Part shown: positions 18,973-27,655 of the stretch, one piece after another
Layout of the letters: each line of letters opens with the position of its first letter
Numbering within the stretch: the first letter of the stretch is position 1
NCBI RefSeq assembly: GCF_000819785.1
Contig: NZ_CDBK01000086.1
Span: 1 to 55,522 of the forward strand
Length of the DNA: 55,522 nucleotides
Direction: 5' to 3'
Origin: Aeromonas caviae
GTDB taxonomy: Bacteria; Pseudomonadota; Gammaproteobacteria; Enterobacterales; Aeromonadaceae
Position numbers and translations under genes: made by a program
Notes under the pieces: generated by a model
Seen by the model: only the letters and a program-made list of their open reading frames with translations
Databases searched by the model: none
What the model was told of the DNA's origin: nothing

Positions 18973-19305
18973 AATGATGGTTCTCTGTTCTGTTGTTGAT
19001 ATCTGCGTCTATGCAGTCGAGCCCGACCCGAGCCGAACATCCGGATATTCACCTGTATCAGATTGATTGCACATGATTTTAATCAAGGGAGCGATAACTA
19101 TAAATAAGCTCGCTGAACTTGCCCAGCGAGCAAACGCTTATATCCCCATCATTTGGTGTTGGTTGACTCCCCACTTGTTGCTGTATACATATTCTTAACA
19201 AAAAGATCGGGGTAATGTGAGCAGAGGACCGACCTTCTGCTTGCCAGCATGACCGGCTTTGCTATTATTCGGGGGCCTTTTTACGCACTACAACAGAGTC
19301 ATTAC
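18973..19305. other. nhaB-fadR divergent intergenic region
   Basis: 333 bp without a gene, holding both promoters. A possible fadR -35 TTGACT is at 19163-19168 with -10-like TATACA/TACATA at 19184-19191 (suboptimal spacing either way). The nhaB-side hairpin at 19108-19131 is listed separately. No clear FadR operator was seen. Confidence 0.6.
19108..19131 (-). other. Hairpin in the nhaB leader region, possible attenuator
   Basis: Perfect GCTCGCTG / CAGCGAGC arms with an 8-nt loop. On the minus strand it is followed by TTATTTATAG, a moderately T-rich tail, 136 nt before the nhaB start. If the nhaB transcript starts upstream of it, this could be an attenuator; otherwise it is an operator-like dyad. 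Confidence 0.4.
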
Positions 19306-20019
19306 ATGGTCATTAAAGCGCAAAGCCCTGCCGGGTTTGCCGAGGAATACATCATCGAGTCCATCTGGAACAATCGCTTTCCTCCTGGATCCATTCTGCC
19401 GGCGGAGCGCGAGCTGTCCGAATTGATCGGCGTGACTCGCACTACCTTGCGTGAAGTGTTGCAGCGCCTTGCCCGTGATGGCTGGCTCACCATCCAGCAT
19501 GGCAAACCGACCAAGGTCAACAATTTCTGGGAAACCTCCGGTCTCAACATCCTGGAGACCCTGGCGCGTCTCGATCAGGACAAGGTGCCTGATCTGGTGG
19601 CACAGCTGCTCTCCGCCCGGACCAACATCTGCACCATCTTCATCCGTGGCGCCATTCGCAACAACCCGGAACAGGCCGCCGAGATACTGCGGGGGGCCGA
19701 TGATGTGGAGAACACGGCAGAGGCCTATGCGGACTTCGACTACCGTTTGCATCACCAGCTTTCGTTTGCCTCTGGCAACCCCATCTATGCCTTGATCCTC
19801 AACGGTTTCAAGGGGTTGTACAGCCGGGTTGGCCGCTACTACTTCTCGGACAAGCAGGCGCGCGAAACCGCAGATGCCTACTACAAGACGCTGCGCAAGC
19901 TGGCCGAAACCAAGGATCACGAAGCCGTGTTCATGACGGTACGCCAGTACGGCATCGAGTCTGGCAAGCTTTGGACCCGTCTGCGTCAGGACATGCCAAG
20001 CAACCTGTGTGACAACTGA
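19306..20019 (+). CDS. fadR: Fatty acid metabolism regulator FadR
   Basis: ATG 19306 gives [29 protein letters not shown], almost identical to E. coli FadR; the in-frame extension to 19249 is not conserved. 237 residues. The N-terminal GntR winged helix (about 6-73) includes the DNA-reading segment [26 protein letters not shown], and the all-helical C-terminal domain (about 80-228) binds long-chain acyl-CoA. FadR represses beta-oxidation genes and activates fabA/fabB in relatives. Here it sits in the same window as the fatty-acid-fed PHA operon. Divergent from nhaB, convergent with ycgB. Confidence 0.98.
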   Translation: MVIKAQSPAGFAEEYIIESIWNNRFPPGSILPAERELSELIGVTRTTLREVLQRLARDGWLTIQHGKPTKVNNFWETSGLNILETLARLDQDKVPDLVAQLLSARTNICTIFIRGAIRNNPEQAAEILRGADDVENTAEAYADFDYRLHHQLSFASGNPIYALILNGFKGLYSRVGRYYFSDKQARETADAYYKTLRKLAETKDHEAVFMTVRQYGIESGKLWTRLRQDMPSNLCDN

Positions 20020-20032
20020 TTGCTCTGACCCA

Positions 20033-20063
20033 AGAAAAACGCGCCTGATGGCGCGTTTTTTTA
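20033..20063. terminator. Bidirectional terminator between fadR and ycgB
   Basis: AACGCGCC / GGCGCGTT with a TGAT loop (20038-20057), A-rich on the left and seven T on the right; serves both convergent genes. Confidence 0.9.
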
Positions 20064-20078
20064 TGCCCGGTACTGACG

Positions 20079-21599
20079 TCAGGTCATGCTCTTGCGGTCC
20101 GGACAACGGCCGATGATATCTGCGGATAGCTCGCCATTGTCCTGCTCCAGCACCACATCGAAGCCCCACAGCTGATGCAGATGCTTGAGCACCTCGTGGC
20201 GTGACTCGCCAAGGGGGATGCGGTTGTGGGGAACATAGCGCAGGGTCAGGGAGCGATCGCCTTTCACTGCCACGTTGTAGACCTGAATGTTGGGCTCCAG
20301 GTTGCTCAGGTTGTATTGAGCGGACAGGGTGCTACGCACCAGCCGGTAGCCCTCTTCATTGTGAATGGCGGACACCTTGAGGTAGTTCTTCAGATCGTCG
20401 TCATCGATGGCAAAGAGCTTCATGTCGCGCATTACCTTGGGACTAAGGAACTGGCTGATGAAGCTTTCGTCCTTGAAGTTCTGCATGGCGAAATGCAATG
20501 TCTCGACCCAGTTGGTGCCAGCGTAATCGGGGAACCAGTATCTGTCTTCCTCGGTCGGGTGTTCGCAGATGCGCCGCAGGTCCGTGAACATGGCAAAGCC
20601 AAGGGCGTAGGGGTTGATCCCCGAGTAATACCGGCTGTTGTAGGGGGGCTGATAGACGACGTTGGTGTGGCTGTGCAGCACCTCCAGCATGAAGCGATCG
20701 CTGATTTTTCCCTCGTCATAGAGATGGTTGAGAATGGTGTAGTGCCAGAAGGTGGCCCAGCCCTCGTTCATCACCTGCGTCTGCTTCTGCGGGTAGAAGT
20801 ACTGACTGATCTTGCGCACGATACGCACCACCTCGCGCTGCCAGGGCTCGAGCAGGGGGGCATTCTTTTCGATGAAATAGAGGATGTTCTCCTGAGGCTC
20901 GGCAGGATAGCGCCTGTCTTCCACCCCGGCAATCTTGTGCTGCTTGGGCAGGGTACGCCACAGCTCGTTGACCTGGGTTTGCAGATAATCTTCCCGTGCC
21001 TTCTGGCGTCGCTTCTCCTCGGCCAGAGAGATCTTCTGGGGCCGCTTGTAACGATCCACCCCGAAGTTCATCAGGGCATGGCAGGAGTCGAGCAGTTTCT
21101 CCACCGCATCGATGCCGTGTTTTTCCTCGCACTCGGTGATGTAGTTCTTGGCAAACAACAGGTAGTCGATGATGGAGGAGGCATCGGTCCAGGCCTTGAA
21201 CAGATAGTTGTTCTTGAAGAAGGAGTTGTGACCATAGCAGGCGTGGGCCATGACCAGCGCCTGCATCGGCATGGTGTTCTCTTCCATCAGATAGGCGATA
21301 CAGGGGTCCGAGTTGATGACGATCTCGTAGGCGAGTCCCATCTGGCCGCGCTTGTAGTTGCGCTCGGTATGGATGAAGCGCTTGCCAAATGACCAGTGTT
21401 GATAGCCGATGGGCATGCCGACACTGGAGTAGGCATCCATCATCTGCTCTGCGGTGATCACCTCGATCTGGTTGGGGTAGGTGTCCAGCTTGTAGAAGCG
21501 GGCGACCCGTGCGATCTCCTGGTGATAGGTCTCCAGCAGATCGAAGTTCCAGTCAGGCCCGTCATCCAGTGGCGCTATCTTTCTTGCGGTTTCTACCAT
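20079..21599 (-). CDS. ycgB: SpoVR-family protein YcgB
   Basis: The frame is open upstream into yeaH, but ATG 21599 (MVETARKIAPLDDGPDW) with GAGGG upstream gives 506 residues, matching YcgB (510). Family marks include FGKRFIHTERNYKRGQMGLAYEIVINSDPCIAYLMEEN, HACYGHNSFFKNN and QVMNEGWATFWHYTILNHL, with many conserved His and Glu residues suggesting a metal site. SpoVR proteins take part in cortex formation in Bacillus spores; their role in non-sporulating bacteria is open, with stress and stationary-phase links. Ten bp after yeaH, so it is the third gene of a yeaG-yeaH-ycgB operon. Confidence 0.95.
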   Translation of the reverse strand: MVETARKIAPLDDGPDWNFDLLETYHQEIARVARFYKLDTYPNQIEVITAEQMMDAYSSVGMPIGYQHWSFGKRFIHTERNYKRGQMGLAYEIVINSDPCIAYLMEENTMPMQALVMAHACYGHNSFFKNNYLFKAWTDASSIIDYLLFAKNYITECEEKHGIDAVEKLLDSCHALMNFGVDRYKRPQKISLAEEKRRQKAREDYLQTQVNELWRTLPKQHKIAGVEDRRYPAEPQENILYFIEKNAPLLEPWQREVVRIVRKISQYFYPQKQTQVMNEGWATFWHYTILNHLYDEGKISDRFMLEVLHSHTNVVYQPPYNSRYYSGINPYALGFAMFTDLRRICEHPTEEDRYWFPDYAGTNWVETLHFAMQNFKDESFISQFLSPKVMRDMKLFAIDDDDLKNYLKVSAIHNEEGYRLVRSTLSAQYNLSNLEPNIQVYNVAVKGDRSLTLRYVPHNRIPLGESRHEVLKHLHQLWGFDVVLEQDNGELSADIIGRCPDRKSMT

Positions 21600-21609
21600 A
21601 TGTGAACCC

Positions 21610-22881
21610 TCAAGCCGCTTGCTTCTTGAACAATTCCCGGAACACCGGATAGATGTCCTCGACCTTGCGAATGTGCTCCATGGCGAAGTGGGCGTATTGC
21701 TCTGCCACCGCCTCATATTCGTGCCACAGGGTCTGGTGGGCGCGGGTAGTGATCTCGATGTAGGAGTAGTAACGCACCCGCGGCATGATGTCGCGCATCA
21801 GGATCTCCCTGCACTGCGGTGAGTCATCCGCCCAGTTGTCACCATCAGAGGCCTGCGCCGCATAGATGTTCCACTGGTTGGCGGGATAACGTTCGTTGAT
21901 GATGTCGTTCATCATCTTGAGCGCACTGGAGACGATGGTGCCGCCGGTCTCCTGGGAGTAGAAGAACTCGTGCTCGTCCACCTCCTTGGCCTGGGTGTGG
22001 TGGCGGATGTAGACCACCTCGACATTCTTGTAAGTCCGGCTCAGGAATAGATAAAGCAGGATATAGAAACGCTTGGCCATCTCCTTGGTAGCCTGATCCA
22101 TGGAGCCGGAAACGTCCATCAGGCAGAACATCACCGCCTGGCTCGAGGGGACGGGCCGTTTGACAAAGTTGTTGAATTTGAGGTCGAAGGTGTCGATAAA
22201 GGGGACCGCATCGATCCGCCGTTTCAGCTCCCTGATCTCTTTTTCAAGTTGCGCCATTTCGGCGAAATGGTCGTTGGGCTCGCAAGCCAGCTGGGCCAGG
22301 CGCTCCTCCAGTTCACGCAACTGACGCTTCTTGCCTGCCTGCAGCGCCATGCGCCGCGCCAGCGAATTTTGCAGGGAGCGCACCACGTTGATGTTGGCAG
22401 GCACCCCGTTGGAGGTGTAGCCAGCCCGGTAGGTCTTCATCTCCATCAGCTGGTTGAGCTGGGTCTTTTGCAGCCGCGGCAGTTCCAGATCCTCGAACAG
22501 CAAGTCCAGGTACTCGTCCTTGGAGATCTGGAAGACGAAATCATCGACGCCCTCTCCTTGATCCGAAGCCTGGCCCTCGCCACTCCCTTGGCCGCCGCCA
22601 CCCCCTTTGGGCCGGTCAATCTTGTCACCAGATACGAACTGGTCGTTGCCTGGATGCACCATCTCCCGTTTGCCGCCATGACCCTGATGAAAATGGGGTT
22701 CCCCGATGTCCTTGGTCGGGATGCTGATGCTCTCACCCTTGTCCACGTCCTGAATGCTGCGCTTGGAGACAGCATCCGAGACCGCTTGTTTTATCTGCTT
22801 CTTGTAGCGGCGGATGAAGCGCTGCCGATTGACAGCGCTTTTGTTTTTGCCGTTGAGCCTGCGGTCGATAAAATGCGCCAT
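21610..22881 (-). CDS. yeaH: YeaH, VWA-domain protein (UPF0229)
   Basis: 423 residues (E. coli 427). The basic N-terminus [25 protein letters not shown], the glycine-rich low-complexity stretch near 90-115 and the C-terminal von Willebrand A domain with the MIDAS motif DVSGSMD (about 260) are all diagnostic. A charged, coiled-coil-like segment (about 190-235) precedes the VWA domain. It is co-transcribed with and functionally linked to the YeaG kinase in nitrogen-starvation and other stress responses in E. coli. GGGGGAG ribosome site before ATG 22881; 24 bp after yeaG. Confidence 0.95.
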   Translation of the reverse strand: MAHFIDRRLNGKNKSAVNRQRFIRRYKKQIKQAVSDAVSKRSIQDVDKGESISIPTKDIGEPHFHQGHGGKREMVHPGNDQFVSGDKIDRPKGGGGGQGSGEGQASDQGEGVDDFVFQISKDEYLDLLFEDLELPRLQKTQLNQLMEMKTYRAGYTSNGVPANINVVRSLQNSLARRMALQAGKKRQLRELEERLAQLACEPNDHFAEMAQLEKEIRELKRRIDAVPFIDTFDLKFNNFVKRPVPSSQAVMFCLMDVSGSMDQATKEMAKRFYILLYLFLSRTYKNVEVVYIRHHTQAKEVDEHEFFYSQETGGTIVSSALKMMNDIINERYPANQWNIYAAQASDGDNWADDSPQCREILMRDIMPRVRYYSYIEITTRAHQTLWHEYEAVAEQYAHFAMEHIRKVEDIYPVFRELFKKQAA

Positions 22882-22905
22882 AACTCCCCCTTGAACACGG
22901 CAGGG

Positions 22906-24828
22906 TCAGGATGACTTGCGTACCCTGAGATACCACTCGGAGAGCAGCCGCACCTGTTTACGTGTGTAGCCTTTCTCCATCATCCGTTCGACAAAGTTAT
23001 CGTGCTTCTTCTGCTCCTCAGCCGAGGTTTTGCTGTTGAAGGAGATAACCGGCAGCAGCTCTTCCGTGTTGGAGAACATCTTCTTCTCGATCACGGTGCG
23101 CAGCTTCTCGTAACTGGTCCAGTTGGGGTTACGGCCTGCATTGTTGGCCCGGGCACGCAGCACGAAGTTGACGATTTCGTTGCGGAAATCTTTCGGGTTG
23201 CTGATCCCGGCAGGTTTTTCAATTTTCTCCAGCTCGCTGTTGAGAGACGCTCTGTCAAACAGCTGGCCGGTTTCTGGGTCACGATACTCCTGATCCTGGA
23301 TCCAGAAGTCGGCGTAGGTGACGTAGCGATCGAAGATGTTCTGACCGTACTCTGAATACGACTCGAGGTAGGCGGTCTGGATCTCCTTGCCGATGAACTC
23401 GACGTAGCGCGGAGTCAGGTAACCCTTGATGAACTCCAGATAGCGATCGTGCAGCTCTTGCGGGAACTGCTCGCGCTCTATCTGCTGCTCCAGCACATAG
23501 AAGAGGTGCACCGGGTTGGCTGCCACTTCCGCGTGGTCGAAGTTGAAGACACGGGAGAGGATCTTGAACGCGAAACGGGTGGAAAGGCCGTTCATGCCCT
23601 CGTCAACCCCCGCATAATCCCGGTACTCCTGATAGCTTTTCGCCTTGGGGTCCGTGTCTTTAAGACTCTCGCCGTCATAGACTCGCATTTTGGAGTAGAG
23701 GCTGGAGTTTTCCGGCTCTTTGAGTCGCGACAGCACCGAGAACTGACCCAGCAGCTCCAGAGTACCTGGCGCGCATTTGGCCTCGGTCAGCTCGCTGTTG
23801 AACAGCAGTTTTTCGTAGATCTTCACCTCTTCCGACACCCGCAGGCAGTAGGGCACCTTGACGATGTAAACCCGGTCGAGGAAGGCTTCGTTGTTCTTGT
23901 TGTTGCGGAACTGCTGCCACTCGGATTCGTTGGAGTGGGCCAGCAGGATGCCGTCGAAGGGGAGGGCGGAGAGCCCCTCGGTACCGTTGTAGTTTCCCTC
24001 TTGCGTCGCCGTCAGCAGCGGGTGCAGCACCTTGATGGGGGCCTTGAACATCTCGACGAACTCCATCATCCCCTGGTTTGCCTTGCATAGCGCACCGGAG
24101 TAGGAGTAAGCATCGGCATCATCCTGGGCGAAGTGTTCCAGCATGCGGATATCGACCTTGCCGACCAAGGAGGAGATGTCCTGGTTGTTGTCGTCCCCCG
24201 GTTCGGTCTTGGCGATGGCGATCTGATCGAGGATGGAGGGGTTCACCTTTTCCACCTTGAACTTGGTGATGTCGCCACCAAACTCGTGAAGGCGCTTGGC
24301 GACCCAGGGAGACATGATGGGACGCAGATAACGGCGAGGGATGCCGTACTCCTTCTCGAGGATTTCGCCATCTTCGTCGATGTCAAACAGGCAGAAGGGG
24401 TGATCGTTCACCGGTGAGCCCTTGATGCGATAGATGGGCACTTTTTGCATCAGGGATTTGAGTTTCTCTGCCAGCGAGGATTTACCGCCGCCAACCGGTC
24501 CGAGCAGATAGAGGATCTGTTTCTTCTCTTCCAGGCCCTGAGCGGAATGTTTGAGATAGGAGACAATCTGTTCGATGGCCTCTTCCATGCCATAGAAGTC
24601 TTTGAAAGCGGGATAACGCGCGACGACGCGGTTGGAAAAGAGACGGCTGAGACGTGGATTGGTCGAGGTGTCGATCATTTCCGGCTCGCCGATGGCGGTC
24701 AGCAGACGTTCGGCGGCAGAGGCGTAGCAGGATTTGTCCTGTTTGCACATATCCAGAAACTCCTGGATGCTGTACTCCTCCTCTCTGGCCTTCTCATACC
24801 GCTGTTGATAGTGCTCGAAGATGCCCAT
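22906..24828 (-). CDS. yeaG: YeaG, PrkA-family serine protein kinase
   Basis: 640 residues (E. coli 644). The N-terminal PrkA AAA-like domain has Walker A GPVGGGKSS near 110-118 and the typical YRIKGSPVNDHPFCLFDIDEDGEILEKEYGIPRRYL segment; the C-terminal PrkA kinase-like domain follows. It is reported to phosphorylate a substrate protein and, in E. coli, to act in nitrogen-starvation survival and metabolic heterogeneity. First gene of the yeaG-yeaH-ycgB operon; the ribosome site GAGGG precedes ATG 24828. The promoter should lie in 24829-25150; I could not identify a sigma-54 motif there. Confidence 0.96.
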   Translation of the reverse strand: MGIFEHYQQRYEKAREEEYSIQEFLDMCKQDKSCYASAAERLLTAIGEPEMIDTSTNPRLSRLFSNRVVARYPAFKDFYGMEEAIEQIVSYLKHSAQGLEEKKQILYLLGPVGGGKSSLAEKLKSLMQKVPIYRIKGSPVNDHPFCLFDIDEDGEILEKEYGIPRRYLRPIMSPWVAKRLHEFGGDITKFKVEKVNPSILDQIAIAKTEPGDDNNQDISSLVGKVDIRMLEHFAQDDADAYSYSGALCKANQGMMEFVEMFKAPIKVLHPLLTATQEGNYNGTEGLSALPFDGILLAHSNESEWQQFRNNKNNEAFLDRVYIVKVPYCLRVSEEVKIYEKLLFNSELTEAKCAPGTLELLGQFSVLSRLKEPENSSLYSKMRVYDGESLKDTDPKAKSYQEYRDYAGVDEGMNGLSTRFAFKILSRVFNFDHAEVAANPVHLFYVLEQQIEREQFPQELHDRYLEFIKGYLTPRYVEFIGKEIQTAYLESYSEYGQNIFDRYVTYADFWIQDQEYRDPETGQLFDRASLNSELEKIEKPAGISNPKDFRNEIVNFVLRARANNAGRNPNWTSYEKLRTVIEKKMFSNTEELLPVISFNSKTSAEEQKKHDNFVERMMEKGYTRKQVRLLSEWYLRVRKSS

Positions 24829-25172
24829 AACTTAGCCCTCGTTATAGTCGCTTGCCCTGAAAAAGAGTGGATCACTACTTTTGTTCTGTTTACCTCTTAA
24901 GCCTAGTCAACAGCCCCCAGTAATCCATCGCCATCATTGGTTTAAGTTTGTGCGGGAGCTTCCCGATCCTCGTGCGGGAAGAAGCAGTAAGTGACATACC
25001 TATGTTACTGACTGTTAAATTATTTTTGCCACGACAGTGATGCAAATGTCAAAGACATAAAAAATAAATCTTTGCGTGCCAGAGGGAGAAAATGGTGACG
25101 CTCTGTTTTGTCAGGGGGCGGTGCCAGCAAGGGCAAGGGCGGCAGGGAATAGAGGGTGAAAGTGCGTGTCGC
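24829..25172. other. yeaG upstream region
   Basis: AT-rich, no gene. An inverted repeat TCCCG/CGGGA type hairpin (GCGGGAGCTTCCCGATCCTCGTGCGGGAAG around 24952-24982, split over two overlapping stems) is visible. It should contain the yeaG promoter on the minus strand; no confident -10/-35 or -24/-12 pair was found by eye. Confidence 0.45.
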
Positions 25173-25186
25173 TTACGTCAACGTAA
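25173..25186. promoter_or_regulatory. Palindromic operator TTACGT-CA-ACGTAA
   Basis: Perfect 6-bp arms around a 2-bp centre. It lies 37 bp upstream of the -35 box of the small-RNA promoter and about 345 bp upstream of yeaG. From memory it resembles inverted repeats assigned to the MerR-family branched-chain/acyl-CoA regulator LiuR in gamma-proteobacteria; the actual regulator is not known. Confidence 0.5.
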
Positions 25187-25222
25187 TGTAATTTGTTTGG
25201 TGCTTTTGCTCTAATTTTTACA

Positions 25223-25251
25223 TTGACGCTACATTCTGGCTGCTCTAGATT
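25223..25251 (+). promoter_or_regulatory. Sigma-70 promoter with no downstream protein gene
   Basis: -35 TTGACG (25223-25228), exactly 17 bp, -10 TAGATT (25246-25251). Expected transcription start near 25258. No open reading frame with a ribosome site follows before the terminator at 25340. Confidence 0.6.
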
Positions 25252-25257
25252 GGCCCT

Positions 25258-25370
25258 GTGTCGAGCAGTCATCGCTTTAGCAAGAGAGTGGGTGATTGTG
25301 CAGATACTAAGCTCTGTTTAAGCACGTTTCCGTTGGCTTGACCCTCGCATCCGCGAGGGTCTTATTTTTT
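25258..25370 (+). ncRNA. Candidate intergenic small RNA, about 110 nt
   Basis: Bounded by a 17-bp-spaced promoter and a strong plus-strand terminator with nothing translatable between them. The terminator cannot serve recQ, which runs the other way and would lack a T-tract. The sequence does not match any small RNA I recognise (not RyhB, Spot 42, GcvB, CyaR or RprA by inspection). The C/U-rich single-stranded segment upstream of the terminator could be a target-pairing region, and the TTATTTTTT tail is what Hfq binds in known sRNAs. Length and 5' end are approximate. Confidence 0.55.
25340..25370 (+). terminator. Rho-independent terminator of the candidate small RNA
   Basis: GACCCTCGC / GCGAGGGTC, nine perfect pairs, ATCC loop, then TTATTTTTT. 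On the minus strand the sequence after the stem is AAGCC, so the signal is directional. Confidence 0.88.
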
Positions 25371-25400
25371 CAGCGTCTGACCGGCGCCAAACCTGCAAGT

Positions 25401-27323
25401 TCAGGATTCGGCGGGATAGAGGGCTGACACCGCCGCCAGCACCTCGGCGAAGGGATGGTTCGCCAACTGGCCAAAACCGGCCAGATCCCTGGCTTTGAGA
25501 CGGGTGGTCAGCGGGGTGGCGATGCCACACAGGAAGCGGGTCAGGATCCTGGGATGGCGCTGATGGCACAGGGCGATCAGCGGATCGCACCAGGCGCGCA
25601 AACCGTGCTCGTTGGGCAAGCCCGGTGATGCAAGCGGCGGCAACACGGCGATCTCTCCCCGGCAGACGGAACAGTGCCCGCACCGCTCGGGGGCCGCGTC
25701 GTCGGCAAAATAGCGGGCAAGCTCATGGCTGAGGCAGGTGGTCGAGGTGAAAAAGGCCAGCAGCGCCTGAAGGCGGGCCAGTTCGCTCTGCTCTTTCTTT
25801 TCAAACAATCCATGCAGCTCTTCGGCCAGGGTCGCGGTATCGATTTGCTGGCTCAGCACCCGATAGACCTCGGTCATCTGCTTGCTTTCAAGCTCGATCC
25901 AACCCTGCTGCTGCAGGTAGTCCAGCGCCGTCGCGGCGCGCTGGCGTTCCCCCTGGTATCCCTGCCACAGCGCTTCGAAGTCCATGGTGCACCAGGTGCG
26001 CGCCTGGGGTGCGCAGGCAAAGACCTGCTCCAGGAACAGGCGGCGTTCGGAATTGAAACGAGCGAGGATCGCCTGTTTTTCCAGTACGAACCTGAAACGG
26101 TACTCGGCAAAGTAGCTGTAGGCCGGTGCAATGATCCCCGCCATCTCCAGATAGACCAGCAGGGTCTTGAGGGGCAGTTGGCGAATGTTGGTCTCGTTGG
26201 AGAGGCGCAGCAGGCTGAATTCCCACTCGGCGCCGCTCTGGCGCACGATATCGAGCAAGTGCGCGATGGCGTCCCTGTCCGGCGTATCCCCATAGACGAA
26301 GTTTTCCAGTACCGGCAACTGGGCGCGGCTCGCCAGCACGGTGCAGCGGGAGGGAAGCCCGTCACGTCCGGCGCGGCCTATCTCCTGGCTGTAGTTCTCG
26401 ATGGATTTGGGCAGGTCGTAGTGAATGACCCGGCGAATGTCGGCCTTGTCGATGCCCATGCCAAAGGCGATGGTGGCCACGATGCAGTCGAGTCTGCCAG
26501 CCATGAAGTCGTGCTGGATCTGGCTGCGCAGGGCGGGATCGAGCCCCGCATGGTAGGCGCATGCCCGGATGCCGCTGGCCTGTAGCTGCGCGGCGCACTG
26601 TTCTGCGCTGTGTTGCAGAGTCACGTAGACGATGGTGGGGGCGGCCGGATCCCGGTGCAGCTCCTCGCGCAGCCAGGTATCGCGGGCACTGCCGGCCAGC
26701 GGGAGGACGGCCAGATCCAGATTGGGTCTGTAGAAACCGGTGACCACCAGATCGTCCCGGTCGATGGCAAATTTTGCCTGCATGTCCGCCATGACGGCCG
26801 GGGTGGCGGTGGCGGTCAGCAACAGCACCTGGGGAATGGCCAGTTCACGGCGATGATCCGGCAGCTTGAGGTAGTCGGGGCGAAAGTTGTGGCCCCACTC
26901 CGAGATGCAGTGGGCCTCGTCCACTACCAGCAGTGACAGGGGGATGTGGGCGATGAAGCGGCGAAAGCGCTCATTTTTGAGGCGCTCCACCGAGATCATC
27001 AGGATTTTGAGCTGGCCATCGCTGGCCTGCTGCATCACGCGCCTGCTCTCTTCCGCTGTCTGACTGGAGTCCAGAGTGGCGGCGGCGATCCCCTTGCTGC
27101 GCAAAAAGGCGAGCTGATCGTGCATCAGGGCCAGCAGGGGAGAGATAACCAGGGTCAGGTGGGGCAGTGCGATGGCGGGCAATTGATAACAGAGGGATTT
27201 CCCCGCGCCAGTCGGGAAGATGGCTGCGGCGCTCTTGCCGTCCAGCAGACGACTGATCACCGCTTCCTGCCCGGGCCGCAAGCGATCGAAGCCGAAGTGT
27301 CGGGTCAATAAAGAGGTGATCAT
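25401..27323 (-). CDS. RecQ-family ATP-dependent DNA helicase
   Basis: 640 residues. N-terminal SF2 core: motif 0 FGFDRLRPGQEAVI, Walker A FPTGAGKSLCYQLPA, DEAHCISEWGHNFRPDY, TATATPAV, and motif VI YSQEIGRAGRDGLPS. A zinc-binding domain follows with four cysteines (CLSHELARYF then CGHCSVC near 530-560). The C-terminal 80 residues do not look like an HRDC domain, and the inter-domain part differs from E. coli RecQ, so this is probably a second RecQ-type helicase rather than the canonical recQ. It unwinds 3'-to-5' and may act in recombination or fork repair. The 332-bp gap to its right is shared with divergent sstT. Confidence 0.9.
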   Translation of the reverse strand: MITSLLTRHFGFDRLRPGQEAVISRLLDGKSAAAIFPTGAGKSLCYQLPAIALPHLTLVISPLLALMHDQLAFLRSKGIAAATLDSSQTAEESRRVMQQASDGQLKILMISVERLKNERFRRFIAHIPLSLLVVDEAHCISEWGHNFRPDYLKLPDHRRELAIPQVLLLTATATPAVMADMQAKFAIDRDDLVVTGFYRPNLDLAVLPLAGSARDTWLREELHRDPAAPTIVYVTLQHSAEQCAAQLQASGIRACAYHAGLDPALRSQIQHDFMAGRLDCIVATIAFGMGIDKADIRRVIHYDLPKSIENYSQEIGRAGRDGLPSRCTVLASRAQLPVLENFVYGDTPDRDAIAHLLDIVRQSGAEWEFSLLRLSNETNIRQLPLKTLLVYLEMAGIIAPAYSYFAEYRFRFVLEKQAILARFNSERRLFLEQVFACAPQARTWCTMDFEALWQGYQGERQRAATALDYLQQQGWIELESKQMTEVYRVLSQQIDTATLAEELHGLFEKKEQSELARLQALLAFFTSTTCLSHELARYFADDAAPERCGHCSVCRGEIAVLPPLASPGLPNEHGLRAWCDPLIALCHQRHPRILTRFLCGIATPLTTRLKARDLAGFGQLANHPFAEVLAAVSALYPAES

Positions 27324-27655
27324 GGCAAGGCTCCCTGAAAAAGGGCGTCATCATATCACTTCTGGCCCAGTGGTGGCCGATGATCGGACTGGTTTGGTGA
27401 CATTTTGACCGTGGTTGATATTGTGTTATCACATTGTTGTAGATTTTTTGTGAGGTAACCCTGATATTTTTCAGTGATTATGTGGAAAAAAACCATGGCA
27501 GATGGGATATTCCTGTCCGCAACCCCACGCGAACGGGACAGATCCACCAGAAGAGCTGCCCACGGCGTCACCGTCAACGGACCGGTGCCAATGCGCGGGG
27601 CTGGTTGCCAACAGGACTAATGATTCACGCACCATGAGTGCACAGGGACTACTTG
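27324..27655. other. Divergent recQ-like / sstT region with structured sstT leader
   Basis: AT-rich at 27400-27500 (promoters), then GC-richer from 27500. Two potential hairpins precede sstT: CTGTCC...GGACAG (27510-27545 region) and GGC..CACCG...CGGTG.CC (27568-27596 region). No known riboswitch consensus (lysine, glycine, threonine leader peptide) was recognised. Confidence 0.4.

Noticed and set aside
24829..25150. Sigma-54 promoter for yeaG
   Set aside because: I looked for a -24/-12 GG...GC pair on the minus strand because E. coli yeaGH is nitrogen-regulated; none fits the consensus and spacing.
27480..27655. Lysine or glycine riboswitch before sstT
   Set aside because: Conserved loop sequences of both classes are absent; only generic hairpins remain.
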